Origin: Nocardioides astragali
GTDB lineage: Bacteria; Actinomycetota; Actinomycetes; Propionibacteriales; Nocardioidaceae
Length of the DNA: 64,000 bases
NCBI RefSeq assembly: GCF_024436375.1
Contig: NZ_JAFMZM010000006.1
Location: 62,001-126,000 of the forward strand
Reading direction: 5' to 3'
In this document: positions 15,642-23,118 of the stretch, in pieces
Position numbering within the stretch: position 1 is the stretch's first letter
Layout of the letters: the number at the start of each line of letters is the position of its first letter
The notes under the pieces: generated by a model
What the model saw: the letters and a program-made list of their open reading frames with translations, nothing else
What the model was told of the DNA's origin: nothing
The model's database searches: none
Made by a program: the position numbers and the translations under genes

Positions 15642-17738
15642 TCAGCCAGCCACCGTCACCCGGGCGGCGACAGCGTCCACCTTGCTCGGTGCATGCGTCG
15701 ACACGGTGCGGACCGTCATCGTCGTCGCGGTGCCCGGCTTCGCCCGCTTCAGCCGGGTGACCGTGACGGTCACGGTGACCGACCGGCCGACGGCCAGCGT
15801 CTCGGTGCGGTAGCGGCCGTCGATCACGGCAGCCGAGACGTCCTTGCCACCAGCGACGTAGGTCAACCTGAAGGCACGGTTGGACCTCGTCCCCGCGAGC
15901 TTCAGCTTCTCGGCTGTGTCGCCCTGGTTGGTCACCCGGACCTGGAAGCTCACCTGCCGGGCGCGACCGCGCAGCGTCGCGGCCACGCGCTGGTCGGCGA
16001 GGGTGTAGACCTCCGCGCCGACGAAGCGGCCCCTGCCGCGGCGGATCTCCGCATCGGGGCGGTACGCCGCTGCGGTGGGCGGGACATCCGTGGGGTTCGG
16101 CGTGGGGGTGGCCGTGGGTGTCGGGTTGGTCGGCGTCGACGTGGTGGTGGTCGTGGTCGTAGTGGTGGTCGGGGTGGGTGCCGGGACCTCCCCAGGAGGT
16201 GCGACCACCAGCGTCTGGTGGGCGCTGCCCTCGTTCAGCGCAGCGTCGGTGATCGAGGCCACCACCTCGTAGGTGCCGGGGGCGAGGTCCTCGGCGCTGA
16301 CGCCCCACGTGCCGCCGGGGTTCACGGTGGCGGTGAGGAGCTGGTCGTCCACATTGACGTCCACGACCGTGCCGGCGCGCTCGGCGGTCGTGCCGTAGGT
16401 CCACGGGGAGAGGTCGGTCGTCGAGCGGCTCGCGCCTCCGTCGATGACCACGACGGGCACGGTCAGGTCGACGGTCAGGACCTGGCTCGCCGAGCCCGTG
16501 TTGCCGGCCGCGTCGTCGACGGACGCCAGCACGAGGTGCGCCGTCTCGGTCAGTGCCGCCGCCTCCACGGTCCAGGTGCCGGCGCTCGCGACCGTCGTCA
16601 GGGTCTGGTCGCCGACCATGACCGACACCGTCGCATCAGGCTCGGTCGTGGTGCCCGAGATGCTCGGAGTCGTGTCGGAGGTTGCTGCACTCGTGCCGCC
16701 GAGGACCGTGACGCCCGGTGCGTCGGCGTCGACGGTCAGCTGCTGAGTGGCGGTGCCGGTGTTGCCGGACGGGTCGGTGACCGACGCGACGACCGTGTGT
16801 GACCCCTGAGCCAGGGCGTGGGTGCTCAGCGTCCACGCCCCTGCGTGGGCGCGCGTGGTGAGCACCAGGGTGCCGGTGGTCACCGTGACCACGGGGGTCC
16901 CCGGTTCGTCCGTGGTGCCTGAGACGGGCGGCGTGGTGTCCCGGGTCGAGCGGGAGGGTCCACCGTTGAGGGCGACCACTGGGGCGACCAGGTCGTCGAT
17001 CGGCCTGGTGATGGGGCTGTTGGCCAGGGCCATGGTGCTCGACGTGAGGGCACGGCCCTTGAGGGAGGCACCGTCCCCGAACGAGATCGCGCCCTCGGCG
17101 AGGATCGTGCCGGCCCACTTGGCATTGGCCCCGAGGGCCACGGCGCCGACCACCTGCCAGTAGACGTTGTTGGCCAGCGCGCCGTTGGTCAGGACGACCT
17201 TGGTGGACGCCGCGGAGCTGAGGGCGGCGCCGATCTGGAAGACGAAGATGGCATTCGGGTCGTCCTCGGCGTCGAGGATGATGGTGCCGGTGTTGGTGAC
17301 CGCCGCCGCCGTGGAGTAGAGGCCGGGCGTGAAGGTCTTGCCGACCAGGTCGCCACCGAAGGCGGTGCCGCCGGTCTGGGCGACGACCGAGTCGTACGCC
17401 GCCTGGCGGTCCTCGTGTGCTGCTTCGACCTCATCGGTCCCGACGCGGGTCGTGCCGTTCACCGTGCCGGGCGGGAACCCGGTCAGGGTGCCGGTGACTC
17501 CGAGGTCGAGCGCGAGCACGGTGCCGGTGGCGGTGGCAGGGTTGGTGATGCTGGGCCCGGCGAGCGCGGAGAACCCCGCGGCGCGGCCGAGGGCCACGCT
17601 GCCGGCGACGGTCGGCGCGGCAGCTGCCGCGGACGTCGCGGTCACGAGAGGACCGACGACCATGAGGGCCGTGGCCGCCACCGCCAACCGTGCCGTCGTG
17701 GTGCGGGTGAGGAGCTGGGCAGGTCGGCTGGGACTCAT
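15642..17738 (-). CDS. Exported ice-binding-like (DUF3494) protein with Ig-like repeats
   Basis: 698-aa exported protein. Residues 1-40 are a signal peptide (basic start, hydrophobic core ending TATSAAAAA). The next ~200 residues match the DUF3494 ice-binding fold: ALGRAAGFSALAGPSITN, TFTPGLYSTAAAVTNTGTI, DPNAIFVFQIGAALSSAAST and the NNVYWQVVGAVALGANAKW segment. Three Ig-like repeats of about 85 aa follow, each opening with a V-x-GG(P/T/A)S-x-(S/A)T pattern. Then comes a long Thr/Pro linker with a run of ten threonines, and a ~130-aa basic beta-rich C-terminal domain. Such proteins bind ice or act as adhesins. ATG at 17738 is preferred because the signal peptide follows. No sortase motif is seen. 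Confidence 0.82.
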   Translation of the reverse strand: MSPSRPAQLLTRTTTARLAVAATALMVVGPLVTATSAAAAAPTVAGSVALGRAAGFSALAGPSITNPATATGTVLALDLGVTGTLTGFPPGTVNGTTRVGTDEVEAAHEDRQAAYDSVVAQTGGTAFGGDLVGKTFTPGLYSTAAAVTNTGTIILDAEDDPNAIFVFQIGAALSSAASTKVVLTNGALANNVYWQVVGAVALGANAKWAGTILAEGAISFGDGASLKGRALTSSTMALANSPITRPIDDLVAPVVALNGGPSRSTRDTTPPVSGTTDEPGTPVVTVTTGTLVLTTRAHAGAWTLSTHALAQGSHTVVASVTDPSGNTGTATQQLTVDADAPGVTVLGGTSAATSDTTPSISGTTTEPDATVSVMVGDQTLTTVASAGTWTVEAAALTETAHLVLASVDDAAGNTGSASQVLTVDLTVPVVVIDGGASRSTTDLSPWTYGTTAERAGTVVDVNVDDQLLTATVNPGGTWGVSAEDLAPGTYEVVASITDAALNEGSAHQTLVVAPPGEVPAPTPTTTTTTTTTTSTPTNPTPTATPTPNPTDVPPTAAAYRPDAEIRRGRGRFVGAEVYTLADQRVAATLRGRARQVSFQVRVTNQGDTAEKLKLAGTRSNRAFRLTYVAGGKDVSAAVIDGRYRTETLAVGRSVTVTVTVTRLKRAKPGTATTMTVRTVSTHAPSKVDAVAARVTVAG

Positions 17739-17740
17739 CA

Positions 17741-17770
17741 GAGAGTGCGCCCTTAGGTCGCGGCACTCTC
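17741..17770. promoter_or_regulatory. 8-bp inverted repeat upstream of ice-binding-like gene
   Basis: GAGAGTGC (17741-17748) and GCACTCTC (17763-17770) form a perfect inverted repeat with a 14-nt centre, ending 2 bp before the start codon at 17738. It could be a leader hairpin blocking the start region or a repressor operator. The arms resemble CIRCE half-sites (GCACTC/GAGTGC) but the spacing is 14, not 9, and the outer TTA/TAA bases are absent. Confidence 0.4.
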
Positions 17771-17863
17771 GCCGTCCCTCCGGAACCCCGGACGAGACGT
17801 TGATCAACAGTTACCGTCCCGTGGACCGTAGCCCGCTATGACGGTCTCCGTGGCCGAACGACC

Positions 17864-18541
17864 TCAGAGGTCGAGCTTGTAGCCCAGCCCTCGCACCGTG
17901 ACGAGGTACTTCGGCTCGCTGGGGTCGGGCTCGAGCTTGGCGCGCAGCCGCTTCACGTGCACGTCGAGGGTCTTGGTGTCGCCGACGTAGTCCGAGCCCC
18001 AGACCCGGTCGATCAGCTGCCCGCGGGTGAGCACGCGGCCGGGGTTGCGCAGGAACATCTCCAGCAGCTCGAACTCCTTGAGCGGCAGGCGCTGCTCGGT
18101 GCCGTCGACGGTGACGACGTGGCGCTCCACATCCATCCGCACCGGTCCGGCCTCGAGGGTGTCGGGCATCAGGTCGGGCTCCTGGCCGCGGCGGAGCACG
18201 GCGCGGATCCGCGCCACCAGCTCGCGGGGGGAGTAGGGCTTGGTGACGTAGTCGTCGGCGCCGAGCTCGAGCCCGACCACCTTGTCGACCTCGTCGTCCT
18301 TCGCGCTGACCATGATCACCGGGACCGACGAGGTCTGCCGGATCTGGCGGCACACCTCGGTGCCGGGCACGCCGGGCAGCATCAGGTCGAGCAGGACGAT
18401 GTCCGGACCGAACCGGTCGAACTCGGTGAGGGCGGTGTTGCCGTCGGCGGCGATGGCCACCTCGTATCCCTCCTTGCGGAGCATGTAGGCGAGCGCGTCG
18501 CTGTAGCTCTCTTCGTCCTCGACGACGAGTACCCGGGTCAC
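17864..18541 (-). CDS. regX3: Phosphate-regulon response regulator RegX3 (OmpR/PhoB family)
   Basis: 225-aa response regulator. The receiver domain shows the acidic pair in VVEDEES, phospho-acceptor Asp52 in DIVLLDLMLPG, Thr/Ser in IMVSAKDD and the conserved Lys in YVTKPYSPRELVARI. A winged-helix DNA-binding domain follows (LKEFELLEMFLRNPGRVLTR, VHVKRLRAKLEP, VRGLGYKLDL). Together with SenX3 it controls genes for phosphate limitation. The GTG start overlaps the senX3 stop by four bases (GTGA, 18538-18541). A PHO-box direct repeat upstream of senX3 suggests autoregulation. The order relative to mshA, ybjN and gpmA matches mycobacteria, supporting the name. Confidence 0.93.
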   Translation of the reverse strand: MTRVLVVEDEESYSDALAYMLRKEGYEVAIAADGNTALTEFDRFGPDIVLLDLMLPGVPGTEVCRQIRQTSSVPVIMVSAKDDEVDKVVGLELGADDYVTKPYSPRELVARIRAVLRRGQEPDLMPDTLEAGPVRMDVERHVVTVDGTEQRLPLKEFELLEMFLRNPGRVLTRGQLIDRVWGSDYVGDTKTLDVHVKRLRAKLEPDPSEPKYLVTVRGLGYKLDL

Positions 18542-19776
18542 TGGCGTGCCTCCTGCGTGTTCGTGGTGCGCTTCGTGGGTGCGGCAGCGGCCGCCGGCCG
18601 TGCGGGGACGATGACCTCGACCGGGGTGGTGGTGTGGCCCTGGCCCGGCTCGGGGTTGCGGGGGAGCGTGAGCGTGAAGGTCGAGCCCTGGCCCTCGACC
18701 GACCACACGGCGATGTCCCCGCCGTGGGTGGCCGCGACGTGCTTGACGATCGCCAGGCCCAGGCCGGTGCCCCCGGTCGAACGGTGACGGGCCGGGTCGA
18801 CGCGGTAGAACCGCTCGAAGATGCGGTCGATCTCGCCGGCGGGGATGCCGATGCCCTGGTCCACGACCGAGATCTGGACCTTCTCGCCGTCGGACCGGGT
18901 GGTCACGACGACGCGGGACCCGGCGCCGGAGTAGGCGACGGCGTTGGCCACGAGGTTGCTGACCGCCGCACCGATCTGCTCCTGGGAGCCGAAGACCTCC
19001 AGGCCGGCCTCGCCGCGCGACTCGACGGTGATCTCCTTCGCGGCCGCCTCCATGGCGCTGGTGTCGACGGCGGTGGCCACCGCGGCGTCGAGGTCCACCA
19101 TCACGGGCGTCTCGAGCGGGTCGTGGCCCTGCAGCCGGGACAGCTCGATGATCTGCTGCACGAGCCGGGAGAGCCGGTCGCTCTCGGTGCGCATCCGGTC
19201 GGCGAAGCGCTGGACGGCCTCGGGGTCGTCGGAGGCGTCGATGACCGCCTCAGCGAGCAACCGGATGGCACCGACCGGGGTCTTGAGCTCGTGGCTGACG
19301 TTGGCGACGAAGTCGCGGCGCACCGCCTCGACCCGCTTCTCGCGGGTGCGGTCCTCGACCAGGGCCAGGACCAGCCGCGCACCGAGGGGCGCGACACGTG
19401 CGGTGAGCGTGCGGGTGGTGCCGCCGTCGGGCGCTTGGAGGTCGAGCTCGCTCTCGCGGATCTGTCCGTCGCGGCGGACCTGCGCGACGAGGTCCAGCAG
19501 CTCGGGCACGACCAGGGTGTCGCCGCGCACCAGCCCGAAGGCGTACGCCGGCGCCGACGCCTTGAGGACGTGGTCGGCCTCGTCGACCACCACCGCGCTG
19601 GAGCGCAGGATGCTCAGGACCGCCGTCACCCCGGCCTGGACGACCGGCTCCTCCGCCTCCGGCGGCGTGTGCCGCTGGCGGTCGCTGATGTGCCACGCGA
19701 GGACCGCACCCCCGGCGACGATGGCCCCGACGATCGCGGCCAACCCAGCCTGCAGCGTCGGATCCACGCTCACCAT
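18538..19776 (-). CDS. senX3: Phosphate-sensing histidine kinase SenX3
   Basis: About 412-aa sensor kinase: an N-terminal membrane helix (LAAIVGAIVAGGAVLAWHI), a PAS-like region, then the H-box VSHELKTPVGAIRLLAEAV and the ATPase boxes NLVANAVAYSG, DQGIGIPAGEIDRIFERFYRVD and GGTGLGLAIVKHVAA. The tail is Pro/Ala/Thr-rich. It phosphorylates RegX3. ATG at 19776 is used; GTG at 19767 is an attractive alternative, since a minus-strand TACGAT (19780-19775) ends 7 nt before it in the leaderless layout used by many neighbours. It is divergent from phoU, and a PHO box lies between them. Confidence 0.92.
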   Translation of the reverse strand: MVSVDPTLQAGLAAIVGAIVAGGAVLAWHISDRQRHTPPEAEEPVVQAGVTAVLSILRSSAVVVDEADHVLKASAPAYAFGLVRGDTLVVPELLDLVAQVRRDGQIRESELDLQAPDGGTTRTLTARVAPLGARLVLALVEDRTREKRVEAVRRDFVANVSHELKTPVGAIRLLAEAVIDASDDPEAVQRFADRMRTESDRLSRLVQQIIELSRLQGHDPLETPVMVDLDAAVATAVDTSAMEAAAKEITVESRGEAGLEVFGSQEQIGAAVSNLVANAVAYSGAGSRVVVTTRSDGEKVQISVVDQGIGIPAGEIDRIFERFYRVDPARHRSTGGTGLGLAIVKHVAATHGGDIAVWSVEGQGSTFTLTLPRNPEPGQGHTTTPVEVIVPARPAAAAAPTKRTTNTQEARQ

Positions 19777-19827
19777 CGTACGCATCCGGCCACCTCGGCC
19801 AGCCCCGGTGGACACCCGGCGTCGAGT

Positions 19828-19845
19828 GTTCATGTGGCGTTCATC
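19828..19845. promoter_or_regulatory. PHO box (RegX3/PhoP-type direct repeat)
   Basis: Two direct repeats with 11-bp periodicity, GTTCATG (19828-19834) and GTTCATC (19839-19845), match the actinobacterial PHO-box unit GTTCACC. The site lies between divergent senX3 and phoU, 31 bp upstream of the phoU -10 hexamer, so it is well placed for control of both genes by RegX3. Confidence 0.72.
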
Positions 19846-19888
19846 GAGCACGGACTGCTGTTCGCTTCGGCTGCCTACAGTGCGCCGC

Positions 19889-20539
19889 ATGCGTGAGGCT
19901 TTCCATGACCAGCTCGACGGCATCTTCGCCGACCTGTCCGAGATCTGCGGACAGGTCGAGATCGCTGTCCGTGAGGCCACCAAGGCGTTGATGACCGGCG
20001 ACATCCACATCGCCGACCAGGTCATCAGCGGGGACAAGGCGATCGACGCCGCGCGCGAGCGGGTGGACGACACGTCCTTCGCCCTGTTGTCGCTGCAGCA
20101 GCCGGTCGCCGGCGACCTGCGGATGATCGTCTCAGCGCTGCGGATGGTCAGCGAGCTCGAGCGGATGGGTGACCTCTCGGTCCACGTGGCCAAGATCGCC
20201 CGCCTGCGCGTCCCGGCCGTCGCGGTGCCCGACGAGCTGCGCCCGACCATGGAGCGGATGGGCGAGACGGCGGAGGACATGGTGCGACGGGTGCGCAGCA
20301 TCATCGTGGACCGCGACGTCGACGCGGCCATCGAGCTCGGCCGTGCCGACGAGGTGATGGACCAGCTGCGCCGCCGCAGCTTCACCGAGCTGCTCTCCAC
20401 CGACTGGCACCACGGCGTGGAGGCCGCGGTCGACATCGCACTGCTGGGCCGCTACTACGAGCGCATCGCCGACCACGCCGTGTCGGTGGCCAACCGCGTG
20501 GTCTTCGTGGTCACCGGCGAGCAGCCGGCGCGGGACTGA
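19889..20539 (+). CDS. phoU: Phosphate signalling protein PhoU
   Basis: 216-aa PhoU with its two three-helix bundles. Each carries the metal-binding helix signature (HIADQVISGDKAID; LRMVSELERMGDLSVHVAKIA and the second LLGRYYERIADHAVSVANRV). PhoU links the Pst phosphate transporter to the SenX3 kinase and represses signalling when phosphate is plentiful. ATG at 19889 is chosen because the -10 hexamer TACAGT (19876-19881) ends 7 nt before it. A PHO box lies just upstream. Divergence from senX3-regX3 is the usual actinobacterial arrangement. Confidence 0.95.
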   Translation: MREAFHDQLDGIFADLSEICGQVEIAVREATKALMTGDIHIADQVISGDKAIDAARERVDDTSFALLSLQQPVAGDLRMIVSALRMVSELERMGDLSVHVAKIARLRVPAVAVPDELRPTMERMGETAEDMVRRVRSIIVDRDVDAAIELGRADEVMDQLRRRSFTELLSTDWHHGVEAAVDIALLGRYYERIADHAVSVANRVVFVVTGEQPARD

Positions 20540-20542
20540 TAC

Positions 20543-21286
20543 CTACCGGCCCTGGTTGGCGACGGCTGCGGCAGCGGCGGCAGCGGCCTCGGGGTCGAGG
20601 TACTCGCCACCCGCGACTGTCGGACGCATGTCCTCGTCGAGGCGGTAGAGCAGCGGCATGCCGGTGGGGATGTTGAGCCCGGCGATGTCCTCGTCGCTGA
20701 TCTGGTCGAGGTGCTTGACAAGGGCGCGCAGGCTGTTGCCGTGGGCGGCGACCAGCACGGTCCTCCCGCTGCGGAGGTCGGGCACGATGTCGGACTCCCA
20801 GTAGGGGAGGAACCGGGCGATCACGTCCTTGAGGCACTCCGTGCGCGGGAGGTCGTCGCCCAGGTCGGCGTAGCGAGGGTCGTGGGCCTGGGAGAACTCC
20901 GAGGAGTCGTCGAGAGGCGGCGGCGGGGTGTCGAACGAGCGGCGCCAGAGCATGAACTGCTCCTCGCCGTACTCCTCGAGCGTCTGTTTCTTGTCCTTGC
21001 CCTGGAGCGCGCCGTAGTGGCGCTCGTTGAGCCGCCACGATCGCTTCACCGGGATCCAGTGGCGGTCGGCGGCGTCGAGGGACAGGTGCGCGGTGGTGAT
21101 GGCGCGGCGCTGCAGGGACGTGTGGACGACGTCCGGGAGCAGCCCGGCGCCGACGAGCAGCTCGCCGCCGCGGACGGCCTCGGCGCGGCCCTTCTCGGTG
21201 AGGTCGACGTCGACCCAGCCGGTGAAGAGGTTCTTGGCGTTCCAGTCGCTCTCTCCGTGGCGGAGCAGGACCAGCGTGTGCGTCAT
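20543..21286 (-). CDS. gpmA: 2,3-bisphosphoglycerate-dependent phosphoglycerate mutase
   Basis: 247-aa glycolytic dPGM interconverting 3- and 2-phosphoglycerate. The phosphohistidine motif LLRHGESDWN places the catalytic His at residue 10; LNERHYGALQGKDK, TECLKDVIARFLPYW and VAAHGNSLRALVKHL complete the active site. The C-terminus has an Ala-rich run. The start overlaps the stop of the upstream lipoprotein gene (ATGA, 21283-21286), indicating an operon. The stop is only 3 bp from the convergent phoU stop. Linkage to senX3-regX3 is conserved in mycobacteria. Confidence 0.96.
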   Translation of the reverse strand: MTHTLVLLRHGESDWNAKNLFTGWVDVDLTEKGRAEAVRGGELLVGAGLLPDVVHTSLQRRAITTAHLSLDAADRHWIPVKRSWRLNERHYGALQGKDKKQTLEEYGEEQFMLWRRSFDTPPPPLDDSSEFSQAHDPRYADLGDDLPRTECLKDVIARFLPYWESDIVPDLRSGRTVLVAAHGNSLRALVKHLDQISDEDIAGLNIPTGMPLLYRLDEDMRPTVAGGEYLDPEAAAAAAAAVANQGR

Positions 21287-21756
21287 GAGGCGTCCATGCC
21301 TTCCCAGTAGCCGGTGTCGTCAGGGACGACCGGGACGTTGAGCGTGACGCGCTCGCCGTCGCCGAAGTCGACGGACAGGGGCACGAAGTCGCCCGCCGCG
21401 AAGTCGCCCGTGAGCACGATGCCCGCCGCCGGCTCGGCGAGGTTGACGATGCCGCCGGGCTCGATCGGGATCGGCTCGAACTCCGCGGCCGTGATCGCCT
21501 CGCCGTCGTCGCCGGAGACGGCAGTCAGGGTCTGCTCGTTGTCCTGGTCGCCGTTGGACAGGGAGGCCACGAACGTCCCGGAGCCCTCGCCTCCGGAGAC
21601 CACCACCGCCGACAGCACGTCGACCACGCCGTCGCGGTTGTTGGCGCCGCTGCCCGGGGTGTAGTCACGGTCCGTGGCGTAGTCGAAGCCGCAGGAGGAC
21701 AGCGGAACGGCGAGCGCGAGAACCGCGGCGGCGGTCGCGAGAGGTCGAAGCTGCAT
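21283..21756 (-). CDS. LpqE-like lipoprotein
   Basis: 157-aa lipoprotein with a signal peptide ending in lipobox LSSC (residues ~15-18), so it is lipid-anchored outside the membrane. The mature domain (NNRDGVVDVLSAVVVS, IPIEPGGIVNLAEP, FGDGERVTLNVPVVPD) resembles mycobacterial LpqE, a PCu(A)C-like beta-sandwich protein; copper binding is not evident because no Met/His cluster is seen. ATG at 21756 is chosen because a minus-strand -10 hexamer TAGGGT (21769-21764) lies 7 nt upstream. It overlaps gpmA by ATGA. LpqE in M. tuberculosis lies beside carD/ispD, which are close by here too. Confidence 0.65.
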   Translation of the reverse strand: MQLRPLATAAAVLALAVPLSSCGFDYATDRDYTPGSGANNRDGVVDVLSAVVVSGGEGSGTFVASLSNGDQDNEQTLTAVSGDDGEAITAAEFEPIPIEPGGIVNLAEPAAGIVLTGDFAAGDFVPLSVDFGDGERVTLNVPVVPDDTGYWEGMDAS

Positions 21757-21777
21757 GGCCCACACCCTAGCGTCGGC

Positions 21778-22476
21778 TCACGTCAGTCCGACGGTCCGCC
21801 CGGCGATCAGGATCGCGACCACGACGAGACCCGTGAACACCGCCGCGACCATCAGCAGGCGGGGTGTGCCGGTCCGCAGCGCCAGCACCAGCGGGAGCGA
21901 CCTCTCACCCTCCTCGTGGTCGTGCACGAGGCCCGGCAGGGAGAGGAGGACGTGCACCCCCAGGCCGAGGGCGCCCGCCAGCACGGTCATGGTCACGGTC
22001 GGGGGAGTCGTCGTACCGACGCCGTTCCAGCCGCCGTAGGCGAGGAACGCGGGATAGAGGGCGAAGCTGGCCAGCCACGGCACGAACGAGAGCACCCGGG
22101 CGTGCAGCAACCAGTCACCGATCCCCGCGACGGCGAGCAGGGCGAGGTAGGCCAGCCCCGCCCGGCGCCCGTGGGCGACGGCGAGGGGTACGACGAGCAG
22201 CAGCGCGCACGTCAGCGTGAACCAGACCGTCCCGGGGTCGAGCACGCCGAGGCTGAGCGGCTTGTCCGGGCGGCGCCGAAGGTCGCGGCGCCGGTCGACG
22301 AGGTCGTCTGCCCAGCCCAGGACCGACTGGCCCACCAGCACCGTGCCCCCCACGAGCGCGACCTCCTCCAACGGGCGTCCGGCGACGGCGGCCGCGGCCG
22401 CGGCCGCTGCGGCGGTGACAACTGCCTGGCGCGGGTGCGCGGCACGGGCGAGGAGCAGCGCCGGGGTCGTCGACAT
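21778..22476 (-). CDS. UbiA-family prenyltransferase (short form)
   Basis: 232-aa membrane protein of the UbiA superfamily. The first Mg-diphosphate motif is GWADDLVDRRRD, with the second acidic motif reduced to LPGLVHDHEEGERSLP. About seven hydrophobic helices are seen versus eight or nine in full-length members; the protein is shorter than typical (~290 aa). UbiA enzymes move prenyl chains onto aromatic or sugar-phosphate acceptors; the acceptor here is unknown. ATG at 22476 is preceded by minus-strand CATACT (22488-22483) at 6 nt. It stands upstream of the LpqE-like gene, which has its own -10 element. Confidence 0.78.
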   Translation of the reverse strand: MSTTPALLLARAAHPRQAVVTAAAAAAAAAVAGRPLEEVALVGGTVLVGQSVLGWADDLVDRRRDLRRRPDKPLSLGVLDPGTVWFTLTCALLLVVPLAVAHGRRAGLAYLALLAVAGIGDWLLHARVLSFVPWLASFALYPAFLAYGGWNGVGTTTPPTVTMTVLAGALGLGVHVLLSLPGLVHDHEEGERSLPLVLALRTGTPRLLMVAAVFTGLVVVAILIAGRTVGLT

Positions 22477-22596
22477 GGGCGAAGTATGCCCAGAACGGGC
22501 GCCGCAGGGGGGCGCGCACCACAAGAACGCCGGACTTGTCAAGCCCGCATGTGGCCTCTGACCTGCGCAAACGTGATCGGAGGTGATTCGAACCCG

Positions 22597-22605
22597 TGTT
22601 AGAAT
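22597..22605 (+). promoter_or_regulatory. Extended -10 promoter of carD
   Basis: TGT-TAGAAT (hexamer 22600-22605) is an extended -10 element 27 nt before the carD start. A good Shine-Dalgarno (AGGAAGGGG) lies in the short leader, so unlike many neighbours carD is not leaderless. No convincing -35 hexamer is seen. Confidence 0.6.
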
Positions 22606-22632
22606 GGTCACCTAGGAAGGGGAACTGAACAT

Positions 22633-23118
22633 ATGACTTTCACCGTTGGCGAAACGGTCGTCTATCCCAATCACGGGGCCGCAGTCATCGAGGATATCGA
22701 GATGCGGACGATCAAGGGGGAGGACCGCCAGTACCTCGTCCTCCGGATCGTTGCTCAACAGGACCTGGTCGTGCGCGTGCCGGCCTGCAACCTCGATCTC
22801 GTCGGCGTCCGTGACGTCGTCGACAAGGCGGGCCTTGACCGCGTCTTCGACGTGCTGCGCGCCGCGCACGTCGAGGAGCCGACCAACTGGTCGCGTCGCT
22901 ACAAGGCCAACCTCGAGAAGCTGCACTCGGGTGACGTGATGAAGGTGTCGGAGGTCGTGCGCGACCTGTGGCGCCGCGAGCGTGACCGTGGGCTCTCGGC
23001 CGGTGAGAAGCGGATGCTGGCCAAGGCGCGCCAGATCCTCGTCTCCGAGCTGGCCCTGGCCGAGAAGACCAACGAGGACAAGGCCGAGGCCATCCTCGAC
23101 GAGGTGCTCGCCTCCTGA
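22633..23118 (+). CDS. carD: CarD-family transcription regulator
   Basis: 161-aa RNA polymerase-binding factor that stabilises open complexes, notably at rRNA promoters. The N-terminal Tudor-like RNAP interaction domain is clear (FTVGETVVYPNHGAAVIEDI, KGEDRQYLVLRI), as is the C-terminal helical DNA-binding domain (NWSRRYKANLEKLHSGD, VRDLWRRERDRGLSAGEKRM). The Trp that wedges the -10 upstream edge is in VRDLWRRE. Length equals mycobacterial CarD. Its TGA is overlapped by a CTG that opens an IspD-like frame, which matches the common carD-ispD order of actinobacteria. Confidence 0.96.
   Translation: MTFTVGETVVYPNHGAAVIEDIEMRTIKGEDRQYLVLRIVAQQDLVVRVPACNLDLVGVRDVVDKAGLDRVFDVLRAAHVEEPTNWSRRYKANLEKLHSGDVMKVSEVVRDLWRRERDRGLSAGEKRMLAKARQILVSELALAEKTNEDKAEAILDEVLAS

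Noticed and set aside
16080..16200. Simple-sequence run in the ice-binding-like gene that looks like a repeat array
   Set aside because: It encodes a Thr/Pro linker with a run of threonines in frame; it is ordinary low-complexity coding sequence and not CRISPR or a tandem non-coding repeat.
17741..17770. GAGAGTGC/GCACTCTC read as a CIRCE operator
   Set aside because: Spacer is 14 nt, not 9, and the outer TTA/TAA bases are missing; kept only as an unspecified inverted repeat.
17739..17863. Possible riboswitch in the leader of the ice-binding-like gene
   Set aside because: No c-di-GMP, c-di-AMP or other known aptamer core could be matched; only the short inverted repeat is supported.
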